This document shows, piece after piece, positions 25,652 to 34,248 of a DNA stretch of 64,000 nt (positions are counted from its first letter, which is position 1; every line of letters starts with the position of its first letter). This DNA comes from Catellatospora tritici (GTDB lineage: Bacteria > Actinomycetota > Actinomycetes > Mycobacteriales > Micromonosporaceae). The stretch spans positions 124,001-188,000 of the forward strand of contig NZ_JAHRCY010000017.1 of assembly GCF_019083965.1 (NCBI RefSeq). Direction: 5' to 3'. The position numbers were made by a program, and so were the translations under genes. Below the pieces are notes generated by a model. That model did not search any database and had not been told where the DNA came from. It saw only the letters and a program-made list of their open reading frames with translations.

Positions 25652-28337
25652 GACCGCGACGATTCGAGAGCAACGCTACGTCCTTCTGGCTGGTGCTCCG
25701 TTGGAGACTGCCGACAACAGCTTGCTGGGTCTCGGGTGTCCAGAATATCCGCAGATCCTCACGTGCCCGGGTGACGGCTGTGTAGAAGATGCTGTGCGTG
25801 ATGTCATCTTCGTTAGCGTCGGTGATGACGACCTTGACGGAGTCGTATTCGAGGCCCTGCGCCTTGTGGATGGAGACGGCGTAGGCGACTTGGAACGGCA
25901 CGGTGGTGTTGAGCGAGTCGTCGTCCTCGTCACTGGTGTCGTGGTCGTACACGGGGAAGCGCACAGTCGAGCCTTCCACCCATTCCAGCTCTCCGCCGAC
26001 GACATCGACATCGAACTCGCTGAGCGGTCGGTCAAGCTCTACGTCGAACTGTATCTGGCCTGTGGCGTAGGCGATACTGACGATCCGGCCCTTCAAGTTG
26101 TTGTAGATTACCGGCCGAAACCGCTCGGTCTCGTTGAACAAGACCGGATCGCCCACCTTGTAGGTGGAGACACGCCAGGTGTGCGCCGGGTTCGGGTTGC
26201 TGCTCTGGAGGAATCGGTTGACGTTGTTGATCCCGTAAAGACCGTCGTAGTTCAGGCAGAGGATGATCTCGTCGTCGCGCTGGGCCTTAAACAGGGACTT
26301 GTCGAGCACGGTTGAGTAACCGTTGCGGGCGATGACCTCGGCGATGTCGTCGTCGATGTTTCGGACCTTGCCCCAGAAACCTAGAAGAGACTGGCTCTTG
26401 GTTCTGAACGGCGTGGTCAGCTCGAACACCGACGTGCTCGGGATGAACGACCGGATGATACTGAACCAGTTACCGAACTGGATCGACTCGATCTGATAGA
26501 CATCGCCGACAAGCACGAGCAGCTTGAAGGACGTCTGCTCCAGCACCTTGAGTAGATCAGCGTTGCTGACGGTGCTGCACTCGTCGATGACCAGGAGATC
26601 GTACTCCGGCTCCGAGGTGGTCCGGTGGATATGGCTGCTGATCGTCCGGAAAGTCGAGTCCTGCGCAGTGACCTTGCGCTTGAGGTTGTCGATCGCTGGG
26701 TTAGTGTGGGCGAGGAAAAGCTTCGACTTGTCGTTGAAGTAGCTCGCTATGTGGTCCACCATGGTGGACTTGCCCGTGCCGGCCGCGCCGTAGATCAGCG
26801 CGACCTTCGACTGGCTGAACAACTGCTTCAGCGCATCCTTCTTGAGTTCGTCGTCGATACCGCGAGGCGTCGCATCGAGCCAGCGCTCGACGGCCTGGCT
26901 GTAGCCGGCGATCCCCGAGGACGAGAACGCTGTGAGCTTCTCGACGATGGCGAAGGTGTCGTCCTCGTACCCCCGGACGAACACATGACCGTTATCCAAC
27001 AGAAGTTGTCGCGCCGTGTGTCGGTAGTAGAGCTTGCCGTTGTAGGTGGCGATCATTCGGTTGACGTCTCCGAGCTCATCGAGATCGGCCACTGGCGTGT
27101 AGAGAACGCCGTGGCGCTCGACGTTGTTCTTAACGCGCCGGGCGAGCAGCTCATGGCTCCGCCCGGATACGTCGAGGCTCTCGGCAAGGTCCCAGTACCG
27201 CGGATTGTGTCCCGGCAGCGAGGTGCAGAAAGGCATGTCGTCGAACGGGATGCAGCCCCATTGCAGATTCAGCTCGGACAGACGGCCGCAGCTATCCCAA
27301 CTGTGCTGGGACTTCAGAACTTGGTTATGCATCCGGAGCATGAGATAGCGGATGACGTTGTGTCCTGGCGACCCTGAACGCACGATGCGGCGTGCTTCGT
27401 CCAGGGCGTGGAAAATCTGCGGTCTGGTGACGCTGGCCGTGCCTGCGGCTTTCGTCGCCTGGTACTGGCCGTCAGGCATATCTATCAGGTCGAGCAGACT
27501 GCCTGAGCCCACCGTCAACCCTCGCATCAGGTAGCCGTACTCCGTAGAATTGGCCCGGACGGCGGTGTCGACGCCGAGGAGACGGGCGAAGTTGTCGAAC
27601 TCGCATGGGCGGATCGAGACCTCCCACTCGCGGATGATCGTGATCGGCATCGTCTGATCGAGCACCTCGATCGCATCATGCTGGAGCGTCAACATCGCCG
27701 AGTACTTGTCGGTCATGTCGATGTCCGTGAACGCAATGATGCGATCAAACTTGCTGACCTTGTTAATAGCTCGATAGAAGGTGACCTCGTAGTAGATGCG
27801 CCCGCCGACGAAGAACGGGCGTGTCTTGTGGATGTAATAACGGGCGCGTGGACTGCCGTCAGTCCGCGTCGAACGAATCGCGTCGATCCTCGCGGCAATC
27901 TTCTCGTGATACTCGCGCAACGACGGATCCAGATCGACTGGAAACGACTCGAGGTTGGCCAGGACCGAGATCCCACAGCTGTCCTGGAGCAGGCTGCGAA
28001 TGCGGTGAAGGTACTCGTAGTACTTGAGCATCAAGCGCTCCGAGGCATCGCTATCCAGGGTGTAATGGGAAGCGACGATCTGGATGAGCTTGTGGAACTT
28101 GCCGAGGAAGTTCAGTTTGCCCTTGGCCCTCACGAAGTCGAGACCCGGGTCCACCGCCGCATAGTTGAACTCGGCATCATCACTACCCGTGTGGAAGCGA
28201 ACGGCGACACCCTCGACTAGGTTCCGGAGCTGGGCAAGGACATTCTGCGAGAGCAGACCGCGCTGACCAACGAGCGATTCGATGTTCTGGCAGATCGCCC
28301 CATCCGCTCGCTGAATCTGTTCGCCGACCGTGGTCAT
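25620..28337 (-). CDS. RecD-like SF1 DNA helicase with long novel N-terminus
   Basis: 905 residues from ATG 28337. The C-terminal 400 residues carry SF1B helicase motifs: Walker A LIYGAAGTGKSTMVDH (about 512-526), Walker B LLVIDECSTVS (about 577-587), motif III LVLVGDVYQIESI, motif V VAYAVSIHKAQGLEYDSV (about 817-834) and motif VI FYTAVTRAREDL (about 851-862). The first 500 residues match no domain I recognise and include RARYYIHKTRPFFVGGRIYYEV. Base composition is lower in GC than neighbouring ICE genes, consistent with horizontal transfer. It is convergent with the NlpC/P60 gene and lies beside a nuclease-like gene on the same strand. A defence or DNA-processing role is inferred from context only. 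Confidence 0.8.
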   Translation of the reverse strand: MTTVGEQIQRADGAICQNIESLVGQRGLLSQNVLAQLRNLVEGVAVRFHTGSDDAEFNYAAVDPGLDFVRAKGKLNFLGKFHKLIQIVASHYTLDSDASERLMLKYYEYLHRIRSLLQDSCGISVLANLESFPVDLDPSLREYHEKIAARIDAIRSTRTDGSPRARYYIHKTRPFFVGGRIYYEVTFYRAINKVSKFDRIIAFTDIDMTDKYSAMLTLQHDAIEVLDQTMPITIIREWEVSIRPCEFDNFARLLGVDTAVRANSTEYGYLMRGLTVGSGSLLDLIDMPDGQYQATKAAGTASVTRPQIFHALDEARRIVRSGSPGHNVIRYLMLRMHNQVLKSQHSWDSCGRLSELNLQWGCIPFDDMPFCTSLPGHNPRYWDLAESLDVSGRSHELLARRVKNNVERHGVLYTPVADLDELGDVNRMIATYNGKLYYRHTARQLLLDNGHVFVRGYEDDTFAIVEKLTAFSSSGIAGYSQAVERWLDATPRGIDDELKKDALKQLFSQSKVALIYGAAGTGKSTMVDHIASYFNDKSKLFLAHTNPAIDNLKRKVTAQDSTFRTISSHIHRTTSEPEYDLLVIDECSTVSNADLLKVLEQTSFKLLVLVGDVYQIESIQFGNWFSIIRSFIPSTSVFELTTPFRTKSQSLLGFWGKVRNIDDDIAEVIARNGYSTVLDKSLFKAQRDDEIILCLNYDGLYGINNVNRFLQSSNPNPAHTWRVSTYKVGDPVLFNETERFRPVIYNNLKGRIVSIAYATGQIQFDVELDRPLSEFDVDVVGGELEWVEGSTVRFPVYDHDTSDEDDDSLNTTVPFQVAYAVSIHKAQGLEYDSVKVVITDANEDDITHSIFYTAVTRAREDLRIFWTPETQQAVVGSLQRSTSQKDVALLSNRRGLTPIGRSRRP

Positions 28338-28496
28338 GAGGCTTCTTCATCTCCGTGGTGGAAGGTAGTCCAAGGGATCGCTCAGGGTAGGCCGTGAGCC
28401 TATCGAGTGTCCTCGGCACCATTGAGGACGGCCGGAGTGGTCACGTTTCGAGCTGGAACCCTGACGCCAGGCTGAGCCCGACCCGCCTTGGTCAGT

Positions 28497-28790
28497 TCAC
28501 GGCGCGAGACACTCGCGCCGCTCCACGCCATGATCATGATGGGGCTGGGACTTCCGGGTCAGGAATACGACCTGGTTCGGATATAGATACTCCGCCAGTT
28601 GCTTGGTGATCAATGAGTCACGGCGCTCTGGGTCGGGATGGACTATCGCGCTCGCCATGATCGCCGGTAGCGTCAGGCCGCCGCTGTCGAAGGGCGGGCT
28701 TCCGGGTGGTCGAGCCAGACAGTAGTCGGGACGGTTACCCGACACCCACCCGCCGGGGTGAACCGCATCAGGAACACCTCGGCGGGAGTC
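28497..28790 (-). pseudogene. Possible gene remnant, unknown
   Basis: This covers most of the 463-base gap 28338-28800. One minus-strand frame, open from just after a TGA near 28799 to 28497, reads plausibly (AIMASAIVHPDPERRDSLITKQLAEYLYPNQVVFLT) but has no ATG, only a GTG at 28745, and no Shine-Dalgarno. It may be the tail of a gene lost by deletion. No family recognised. The rest of the gap shows nothing definite. Confidence 0.3.
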
Positions 28791-28800
28791 GCCGGTTCAA

Positions 28801-29631
28801 CTAGGCGGTCACATTGTGACGACGCCATCCGTGCAACGCCGACCAGCGCAGCACCTCGGCGCCCTCGGGGGTAGGGACCGCCAGCCATACCGTGGTGATG
28901 TTGCTATCGACCACGGGGGCGGCGGTCGGGTCGCCCTCATCGAAGGCGCGCACGACATCCCACCGGCTGTGCATGTCGACCCACATGAACAGGTGCCGCT
29001 CGCTGGCCCCCGACCGGCCGAGTTTGGCCGCGTCCTTCTGGTGCCGGTCGAGCTTCAGGATCTCGGTGAGCTCGTTCGCCGTGTGGTTCGGGTCACCGGC
29101 CGGCCGGGACTTCAGGTTGGAGACGTAGCTGAGCACGACCATCCCTGCGGGTGGCCCTGCGACGGCGGAGGCTTCGAGGACTCCGGCTGCGGCCAGCCCG
29201 TTGGTGATCGGGTGCTGATAGATCCGCTCGCCGTCCCACTTCCCCGTCTTGGTAATCCCTTCCGTCTCCAGCGCCCGCAGCCACTCGGCCAGCTTCTCGG
29301 TGAGCGCCGTGGCCTTGACCTCCTGGTCGACCACGAGCATCCAGGCCGAGGAGAGACCGCTAACGGTCGCCTCGAATCCCGGCCCCGTCTTGCGCCAGTG
29401 CATGGCATGCGTGATGGTGTCCTGCTCGGCCATCCTGGTGATCTCCAGCGCCTCGCGTCCCGCGCTGGTGTGCAGCCAGAAGTCGTGCGCGCCCTGGCGA
29501 GGCGGGATGTCCCAGTCTTCGATGGTGACTGGCTCTCCGCGTTCGTCGGAGAGCACCGTGGCCACGATCCTGCTCGCCAGCGCCTCGGCTGGCTTCATCG
29601 TCGAACCGGCGAGCGGTTCACCTACAGTCAT
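28801..29631 (-). CDS. Unknown protein, possibly of restriction-endonuclease fold
   Basis: 276 residues from ATG 29631; an upstream in-frame extension exists but lacks a convincing start signal. Early residues EPVTIEDWDIPPRQGAHDFWLH, then REALEITRM, follow the D-x(n)-E-x-[KT] layout of PD-(D/E)XK-type nucleases, with Thr in place of the usual Lys. Further on are KWDGERIYQHPITNGL and ERHLFMWVDMHSRWDV. I do not recognise the family, and the nuclease fold is an inference from a weak motif. It lies 463 bases upstream of the helicase on the same strand. Confidence 0.6.
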   Translation of the reverse strand: MTVGEPLAGSTMKPAEALASRIVATVLSDERGEPVTIEDWDIPPRQGAHDFWLHTSAGREALEITRMAEQDTITHAMHWRKTGPGFEATVSGLSSAWMLVVDQEVKATALTEKLAEWLRALETEGITKTGKWDGERIYQHPITNGLAAAGVLEASAVAGPPAGMVVLSYVSNLKSRPAGDPNHTANELTEILKLDRHQKDAAKLGRSGASERHLFMWVDMHSRWDVVRAFDEGDPTAAPVVDSNITTVWLAVPTPEGAEVLRWSALHGWRRHNVTA

Positions 29632-30049
29632 AGTGAAAAGTCTTCTTGCTGGGGCATACCGGACGCAACTTGATAACGTTCTGTGACCGGCCCGCGTGAG
29701 CAAGGTCACGGTTCACGAAGAGGCACCGGGGATCGAGGTGACCGCCGTAAGCCGTCGTCCGCCCTTCGGTGACGGCCAAGCTGTTTGCCTGGTTGGTCGT
29801 GAGGTGCTGCGCAGGGGTAGCCGCCTCGTACTGAGCCTGCCGCTCGATCCGTGCTGGCTGCCGGCGCTCAGGAGGCGCCGAGCCGGGGGCTCGTGACGAG
29901 AGTTCGAGCAGCGGCGACCCCGTGATGCGCATTTTCCCTGGTCGGCAGCCGTAGACGGGGGCACCGATGCTTGGCTTGACACGCGGGGCGGATTGAGTGG
30001 GAATCGGTGGTGTCTACCTGATCGCACCATCCGACACCCGGGGGCCGCC
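29632..30049. other. Divergent intergenic region
   Basis: 418 bases between divergently read genes. GTGACC and GGTCAC (about 29681-29707) form a weak inverted repeat. Several short overlapping frames are open on both strands, but none has a good start or family resemblance. Promoters for both neighbours are expected here. Confidence 0.4.
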
Positions 30050-30523
30050 ATGACCCATGACCACGATTCGCTGGCCATAGCCGATGCCCTGGCGGGCGTA
30101 CGCGATGCCGTAGACCGGTGCCGCGCCGTGCTGGCCGAACCCGGCCGTCAGCACGTTCTCGACCTGCTGGACACCGCGTCAGCGACGAGCGAGTTGACAG
30201 CGGCGATCCTGTATCTGGTCGCGCCGCTGGCCGACGAGACCGAGCCGGGCACCGACGACGCGTTGGAGCGGGCGGCGGACCTGGCAGCCGACAGCCGCCG
30301 CTACATCGTCACCGGCCTGCACCTCATGGCCGGTGCCCAGGCGATCGTCAATGCGGTGGTCTCGCTGCGACAGATCACGGCACGGCCTGCGCACAGGCGG
30401 GCCGTTCCCCGGCCTGCTAATAGCCGGTGGTGGCCGGGCTGGGCGGCGGTGCGGGCGTGGGCCGTGCGGTTCTGGCAGGAGGCATGGATGCCGCCTGATC
30501 CTGATCCCCGCCAGGCGCCGTGA
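30050..30523 (+). CDS. Small alpha-helical protein, unknown
   Basis: 157 residues from ATG 30050; the start follows a G-rich stretch (GGGGGCC) rather than a perfect Shine-Dalgarno. The sequence is mostly helical (DSLAIADALAGVRDAVDRCRAVL, TASATSELTAAILYLVAPLAD, HLMAGAQAIVNAVVSLRQITA) with a Trp/Arg-rich end (SRWWPGWAAVRAWAVRFWQEAW). It may associate with membranes through its last helix. No family recognised. Confidence 0.6.
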   Translation: MTHDHDSLAIADALAGVRDAVDRCRAVLAEPGRQHVLDLLDTASATSELTAAILYLVAPLADETEPGTDDALERAADLAADSRRYIVTGLHLMAGAQAIVNAVVSLRQITARPAHRRAVPRPANSRWWPGWAAVRAWAVRFWQEAWMPPDPDPRQAP

Positions 30524-30746
30524 ACCTCTGGCCCAACGGATGGCGGCTGATCCCTCGCGCGGGGGACAGCGGCCACGGCGCGGCGGGCTATCGTTGACCC
30601 CACGCCCTACGCCGGTCTTCCCCCGTTCTTTGGGGGTGTCGAGTGTGGTGGCACCGGTAGTCGCAGTTCGTCGCCCGCTTTGACGAGTTTTCCAATGCAA
30701 CACATGTTGCGTGGCGTTGACACGCCGCGTTTATAGGGTGAGATCT

Positions 30747-30780
30747 CCGAGGTTGGCCTTCCCCCGTGGGCCAACCTCGG
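30747..30780. terminator. 12-bp perfect hairpin
   Basis: CCGAGGTTGGCC (30747-30758) pairs with GGCCAACCTCGG (30769-30780) over a 10-base loop. It lies 5 bases beyond the stop of the minus-strand DUF4304-like gene and could terminate transcription from both sides. Confidence 0.7.
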
Positions 30781-30785
30781 TCTCG

Positions 30786-31454
30786 TTAAGCTCCTTCATC
30801 TGCGCGCGGCATAGTGGGTATCTCGGTGTCACGGTCGCGATATGTGGTGCACCATGTGCGCAGGTCCGACGCTCCATCGTCGCCGTCGGCGATGAGGGAG
30901 TTCAGCGAATCGAGCTCGGCCGACGGACTCTCATCAAGGCGCAGGACAAGTTCTGCCACACGTGCTACCGGCCGGAGTCCGGAGATCTTTTCGTCCCGGT
31001 CCAACGCGTCGAGCAACGCCGCCCGTGACAGGAAACGCCTCGCCGCCGTCATCCTGTCGGTGCTCAGCGAGATGACGATCTCGTCTGCGATGTCGTCCGG
31101 TCCAGCCGAGAACTCGTATTCCCAAGGCCACGGCCCATGCGGCGAATATGTCCTGACGTCGATCATCCCGTCGTTCGCGTCAGGCACAAGCTCTCTTCCT
31201 GCCGTGCGAGATGTTTCGCGCACAAGACACAGCCATGGCAGTGGCACCACTTGCAGGCTGACGTAGAAGGCAGTCCTCTCGTCGGGCATCGTCCATGAGT
31301 GCTGCAGCGTTACCACCAGGAAGTCGCCGACCGAGTTTCGGTGCCACAGGTAGTTCTGGCCCACGGCGAAGCGACCGAAGCCGGCCCGCTCCAACCGTGG
31401 AGCCAACAGGTCGGTCACGGGTCGAATCAGCTCGGCGAACTCCGTTGACGTCAT
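30786..31454 (-). CDS. DUF4304-like protein
   Basis: 222 residues from ATG 31454, chosen because AGGAGGC lies just upstream; the open frame extends further but without a start signal. The N-terminus (FAELIRPVTDLLAPRLERAGFGRFAVGQNYLWHR, then VVTLQHSW) matches the DUF4304 pattern, in which a helix is followed by FRRxGNxFxR-like strands. The family often appears near polymorphic toxin or immunity genes, but no toxin partner is adjacent here. It is monocistronic and followed by a strong hairpin. It marks the last cargo gene before the second recombinase triad. Confidence 0.65.
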   Translation of the reverse strand: MTSTEFAELIRPVTDLLAPRLERAGFGRFAVGQNYLWHRNSVGDFLVVTLQHSWTMPDERTAFYVSLQVVPLPWLCLVRETSRTAGRELVPDANDGMIDVRTYSPHGPWPWEYEFSAGPDDIADEIVISLSTDRMTAARRFLSRAALLDALDRDEKISGLRPVARVAELVLRLDESPSAELDSLNSLIADGDDGASDLRTWCTTYRDRDTEIPTMPRADEGA

Positions 31455-31513
31455 CTCGTCTGCCTCCTGCGTTCGCACCCAACCTAGGCCGTGACCTGAC
31501 GCCAGTCGAGGAG

Positions 31514-32020
31514 CTATCGGGCGTTCAGTCGGAGCATCAGCTCCCGGTTGGCGGCTCGGGCTGCGGTCAGGTCGCGGTCGCGGTCCTCGATCTGGCCAGC
31601 GAGTACGGCATTCTGCTGCTCCAGTTCGACGATCCTTCGCTGGAGGGTTTCGATGTCGGTGGGCGCGCCGAGGCCCGAGTCCCGCCATGCTTGATCGCCC
31701 ATGAGCTCGGACAGCCGCCGTTCCAGTAGTTGGCTGCGTGCTTGGAGGCGGCGGTTGCGTTCGTGGGCGTTGGCGAGGTCGGCTTGCAGCGACGCCCGGC
31801 TGATCGTGCCAGCTGATCCGGCTGCCGGGCCGCACTGCGTCTGGTGGATGAGTTCGAGCAGGTCACGGTGCCGGTAGAGGTAGGACCGGTCGACGCCTGC
31901 CTGGCGGGCGACGGCGGCGACGCTGAGGTCGCCGCCTGCCTGCTGCGCCAGGTGGATGGCCTTGGTGACCTTTTCACGGCGTCGGACGGCGTCGTCGGCG
32001 CGGCCACGGCTCATGTTCAT
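31514..32020 (-). CDS. DUF6262/TnpC-like coiled-coil protein (third gene of triad 2)
   Basis: 168 residues from ATG 32020, which overlaps the stop of the upstream recombinase (ATGA). The N-terminal half has a helix-turn-helix (LSVAAVARQAGVDRSYLYRHRDL, about residues 33-55). The C-terminal half is a coiled coil (LQADLANAHERNRRLQARSQLLERRLSEL; ETLQRRIVELEQQNAVLAGQIED). This matches DUF6262, the third gene of Tn554-type actinobacterial transposition modules. It probably orients or regulates the two recombinases. A longer frame upstream is a shadow of the recombinase gene. Confidence 0.8.
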   Translation of the reverse strand: MNMSRGRADDAVRRREKVTKAIHLAQQAGGDLSVAAVARQAGVDRSYLYRHRDLLELIHQTQCGPAAGSAGTISRASLQADLANAHERNRRLQARSQLLERRLSELMGDQAWRDSGLGAPTDIETLQRRIVELEQQNAVLAGQIEDRDRDLTAARAANRELMLRLNAR

Positions 32021-34248
32021 GCGGTCCTCATGGGCCGGAGGTTGTCGTGCGGGTGCCGGTGGGTTGGAGTGATGCGCAAGCTGATCCGGCCGCGGCGGAC
32101 GACGGCGACTGCCTGTTCGATCTGGTCGCGTTCGGCATCGGTGAGGTCGTCCAGCTCTGCTTTGATGCGGGTGATGAGCTGCTGGACCCGTGTGATCTCC
32201 TCCGTCGAGGGAAGTGCTTCGGCTCTGGCCCAGTCGTCGGCGTCGATTCCGGTGGCGAGGATGCGTTCGCGGTTGCGCAGCAGGTCGGCCAGGTATGCCT
32301 CCAGGTCGGGAAGGTAGGAGGCGTCGGTGCGGAAGTGGCCGCAGCCGACGCAGCGGAATCTGATCGGGCAGGCCCCGCCGCCTGCGTTGACGTTGCTCGG
32401 TTCGTTGCAGCCGCCGTAGGAGACGGCCACCTCGCCGACGGCCAGACGCATGCGTTCGTCGTCCAGCAGAGCGGTCGCGTCGCGCCAGATCCGAGAGCCG
32501 TGCCGGTCGAACTGCATGACCGCGACCCGGTCGACGGCCTCGCGGCGTCGTTTCTCCCCGATGCGGTAGTACCGCTGCGTGGTGTCCATCCTGAGGTGGT
32601 CGAGCAGTTCCCGTAGGACGTCGACGGGCACTCCGGCGTCGGCGTGGCGTTGGGCGTAGGTGTGCCGGTATGCGTAGACCGTGATCGTCGCCGTGTCGTA
32701 TGGAAGCGAAACGACGACGGCCTTGCCGTCGGAGGTCGTCTCGGTCGCGACGGTGACCTGCGGCAGCCCCATGATCCATCGCCGGTGCATGCTGGACACG
32801 TTGTCCGGGCTGATCGGGCGTCGCCCATGGGGGTTGTTCCTGGTCGAGGGCAGCAGCTTGAGCTCACCGACAGGGGTGTCGGGGAAGCGTTGCCGAGCCC
32901 GGGCCTGCGCGGCGCGGATCAGATCGGCGGTGGCGGTGGCGACGGGCAGGCGACGACCGAACCGCTTGGACTTGACGTTGTCGTAGATGAGCACCGGCTG
33001 CCCGTCGGTGTCGTGCTGCAGGCAGTCCCACGCCAGTGCGCAGATCTCGCTGGGCCGCCGTCCGGTGTCGATCAGCAGCTCGACCGCGGTCTGGATCTCG
33101 TCGTTGGCCTGCTGGCCCAGCTGCGGCAGGTGCCGGCAGATGACCTGTATGACTTCCTTGGGCAGGTCTTTGCCGGGTTCGTCGTCCTCGCTGTCGTCGG
33201 GGATCTGTCCGCGACGTATGGCGAAGTCGTCGGGCAGTCCGGACAGCGGCTGTCCGGGCCTGGTCAGCCCCAGCCTGCGGATGCCGTCGAGAACGACACG
33301 GGCCATCAGGCAGGTGCTCAGCCGTAGCCGCGCCGAGACGACGCCCTTCGCCTGCAGGAACGCCAGTCGGTTGCAGAACGCGGAGATGTCGGCTGCGCCC
33401 AGGACGGTGAAGTCCTCGCCGCGGTCTTGGCGTTGCAGCCGCAGGCTCGCCGACAGCTTGACCACCGCCATGACCCGGGCGCGGACCTTGCCCGCCGGGG
33501 TCTTGCCCTGACGGGTGGGCAGGAAGTCCAAGGCCCACCGTTTGACGGCCTCACGCAGCCAACCCTGGCTGATCTCGCTGAAGTCCAGGGTGCCGCCGTA
33601 GCCGAAAGCACTCATCTGCCAGACGTCCTTGTGTCTCTCGGTTTCGGGATCGAGCACCGCCTGCCGCAGCGCGGCGACGATGGTGCTGTGCAGCGGGTCG
33701 TCGCGCCTGGGCGGCAGGTCCTCCATCGACGCCAGGCCAGCCATGCGGATTCTGCGTACCAGATTGCCCAGGGCGCGCCATGAGGTTCGTGCGCCCCTGC
33801 GGCATCGGTGCTGCAACCCGTAGAGAACCTGAGCCACCACCCGCTCGGGCAGGCCGTGCAGGCTCACCAAGCCGGGCACGAGCTCGGCCTGGACCACGGT
33901 GCGCCAGTAGGCCTCGTCGACGCCGTCGCTGGGACCGCGCGTCGCCCTCCACTCGACCCGATGAAGTTCGCAGTAGCTGCCGTTTCCCTGCCGGTCCAGC
34001 GGACAGCGCCCCACCGCGCAGGAGCCGCTGCCGGCAGCCACCCGTGCCGCCCAGTCGGCGAGGGGATCGGCCGGGCCGTCCCATCCCAGCAACGGATGCC
34101 TGGTCGGGAAGACAAGCGCCTTGCGCACCGGGTCCCAGCCGGCCTCGGCCAGGAACTGCGGGGAGATCAGCGCCCGCAGCCGATGCGTGGGGTGGTGGTC
34201 GGTGCCGAGCACGTCCGAGGCGACGGCGGCCAGGGCGGCTCCGGTCAT
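32017..34248 (-). CDS. Tyrosine recombinase, TnpB-like (second gene of triad 2)
   Basis: 743 residues from ATG 34248, which overlaps the stop of the first recombinase. The N-terminus carries CAVGRCPLDRQGNGSYCELH, a metal-binding knuckle. The catalytic domain (about 390-600) has LIDTGRRPSEICAL (Arg I), AYRHTYAQRHADAG (His-x-x-x region) and LLDHLRMDTTQRYY (Tyr nucleophile). The C-terminus has a second Cys cluster (CNEPSN, CPIRFRCVGCGHF). This is the larger recombinase of Tn554-like elements. All active-site positions are present, so it is probably active. Confidence 0.87.
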   Translation of the reverse strand: MTGAALAAVASDVLGTDHHPTHRLRALISPQFLAEAGWDPVRKALVFPTRHPLLGWDGPADPLADWAARVAAGSGSCAVGRCPLDRQGNGSYCELHRVEWRATRGPSDGVDEAYWRTVVQAELVPGLVSLHGLPERVVAQVLYGLQHRCRRGARTSWRALGNLVRRIRMAGLASMEDLPPRRDDPLHSTIVAALRQAVLDPETERHKDVWQMSAFGYGGTLDFSEISQGWLREAVKRWALDFLPTRQGKTPAGKVRARVMAVVKLSASLRLQRQDRGEDFTVLGAADISAFCNRLAFLQAKGVVSARLRLSTCLMARVVLDGIRRLGLTRPGQPLSGLPDDFAIRRGQIPDDSEDDEPGKDLPKEVIQVICRHLPQLGQQANDEIQTAVELLIDTGRRPSEICALAWDCLQHDTDGQPVLIYDNVKSKRFGRRLPVATATADLIRAAQARARQRFPDTPVGELKLLPSTRNNPHGRRPISPDNVSSMHRRWIMGLPQVTVATETTSDGKAVVVSLPYDTATITVYAYRHTYAQRHADAGVPVDVLRELLDHLRMDTTQRYYRIGEKRRREAVDRVAVMQFDRHGSRIWRDATALLDDERMRLAVGEVAVSYGGCNEPSNVNAGGGACPIRFRCVGCGHFRTDASYLPDLEAYLADLLRNRERILATGIDADDWARAEALPSTEEITRVQQLITRIKAELDDLTDAERDQIEQAVAVVRRGRISLRITPTHRHPHDNLRPMRTA

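Noticed and set aside
30717-30740. TTGACA followed by TATAGG as a promoter
   Set aside because: The spacing is only about 9 bases, too short for a sigma-70-type promoter.
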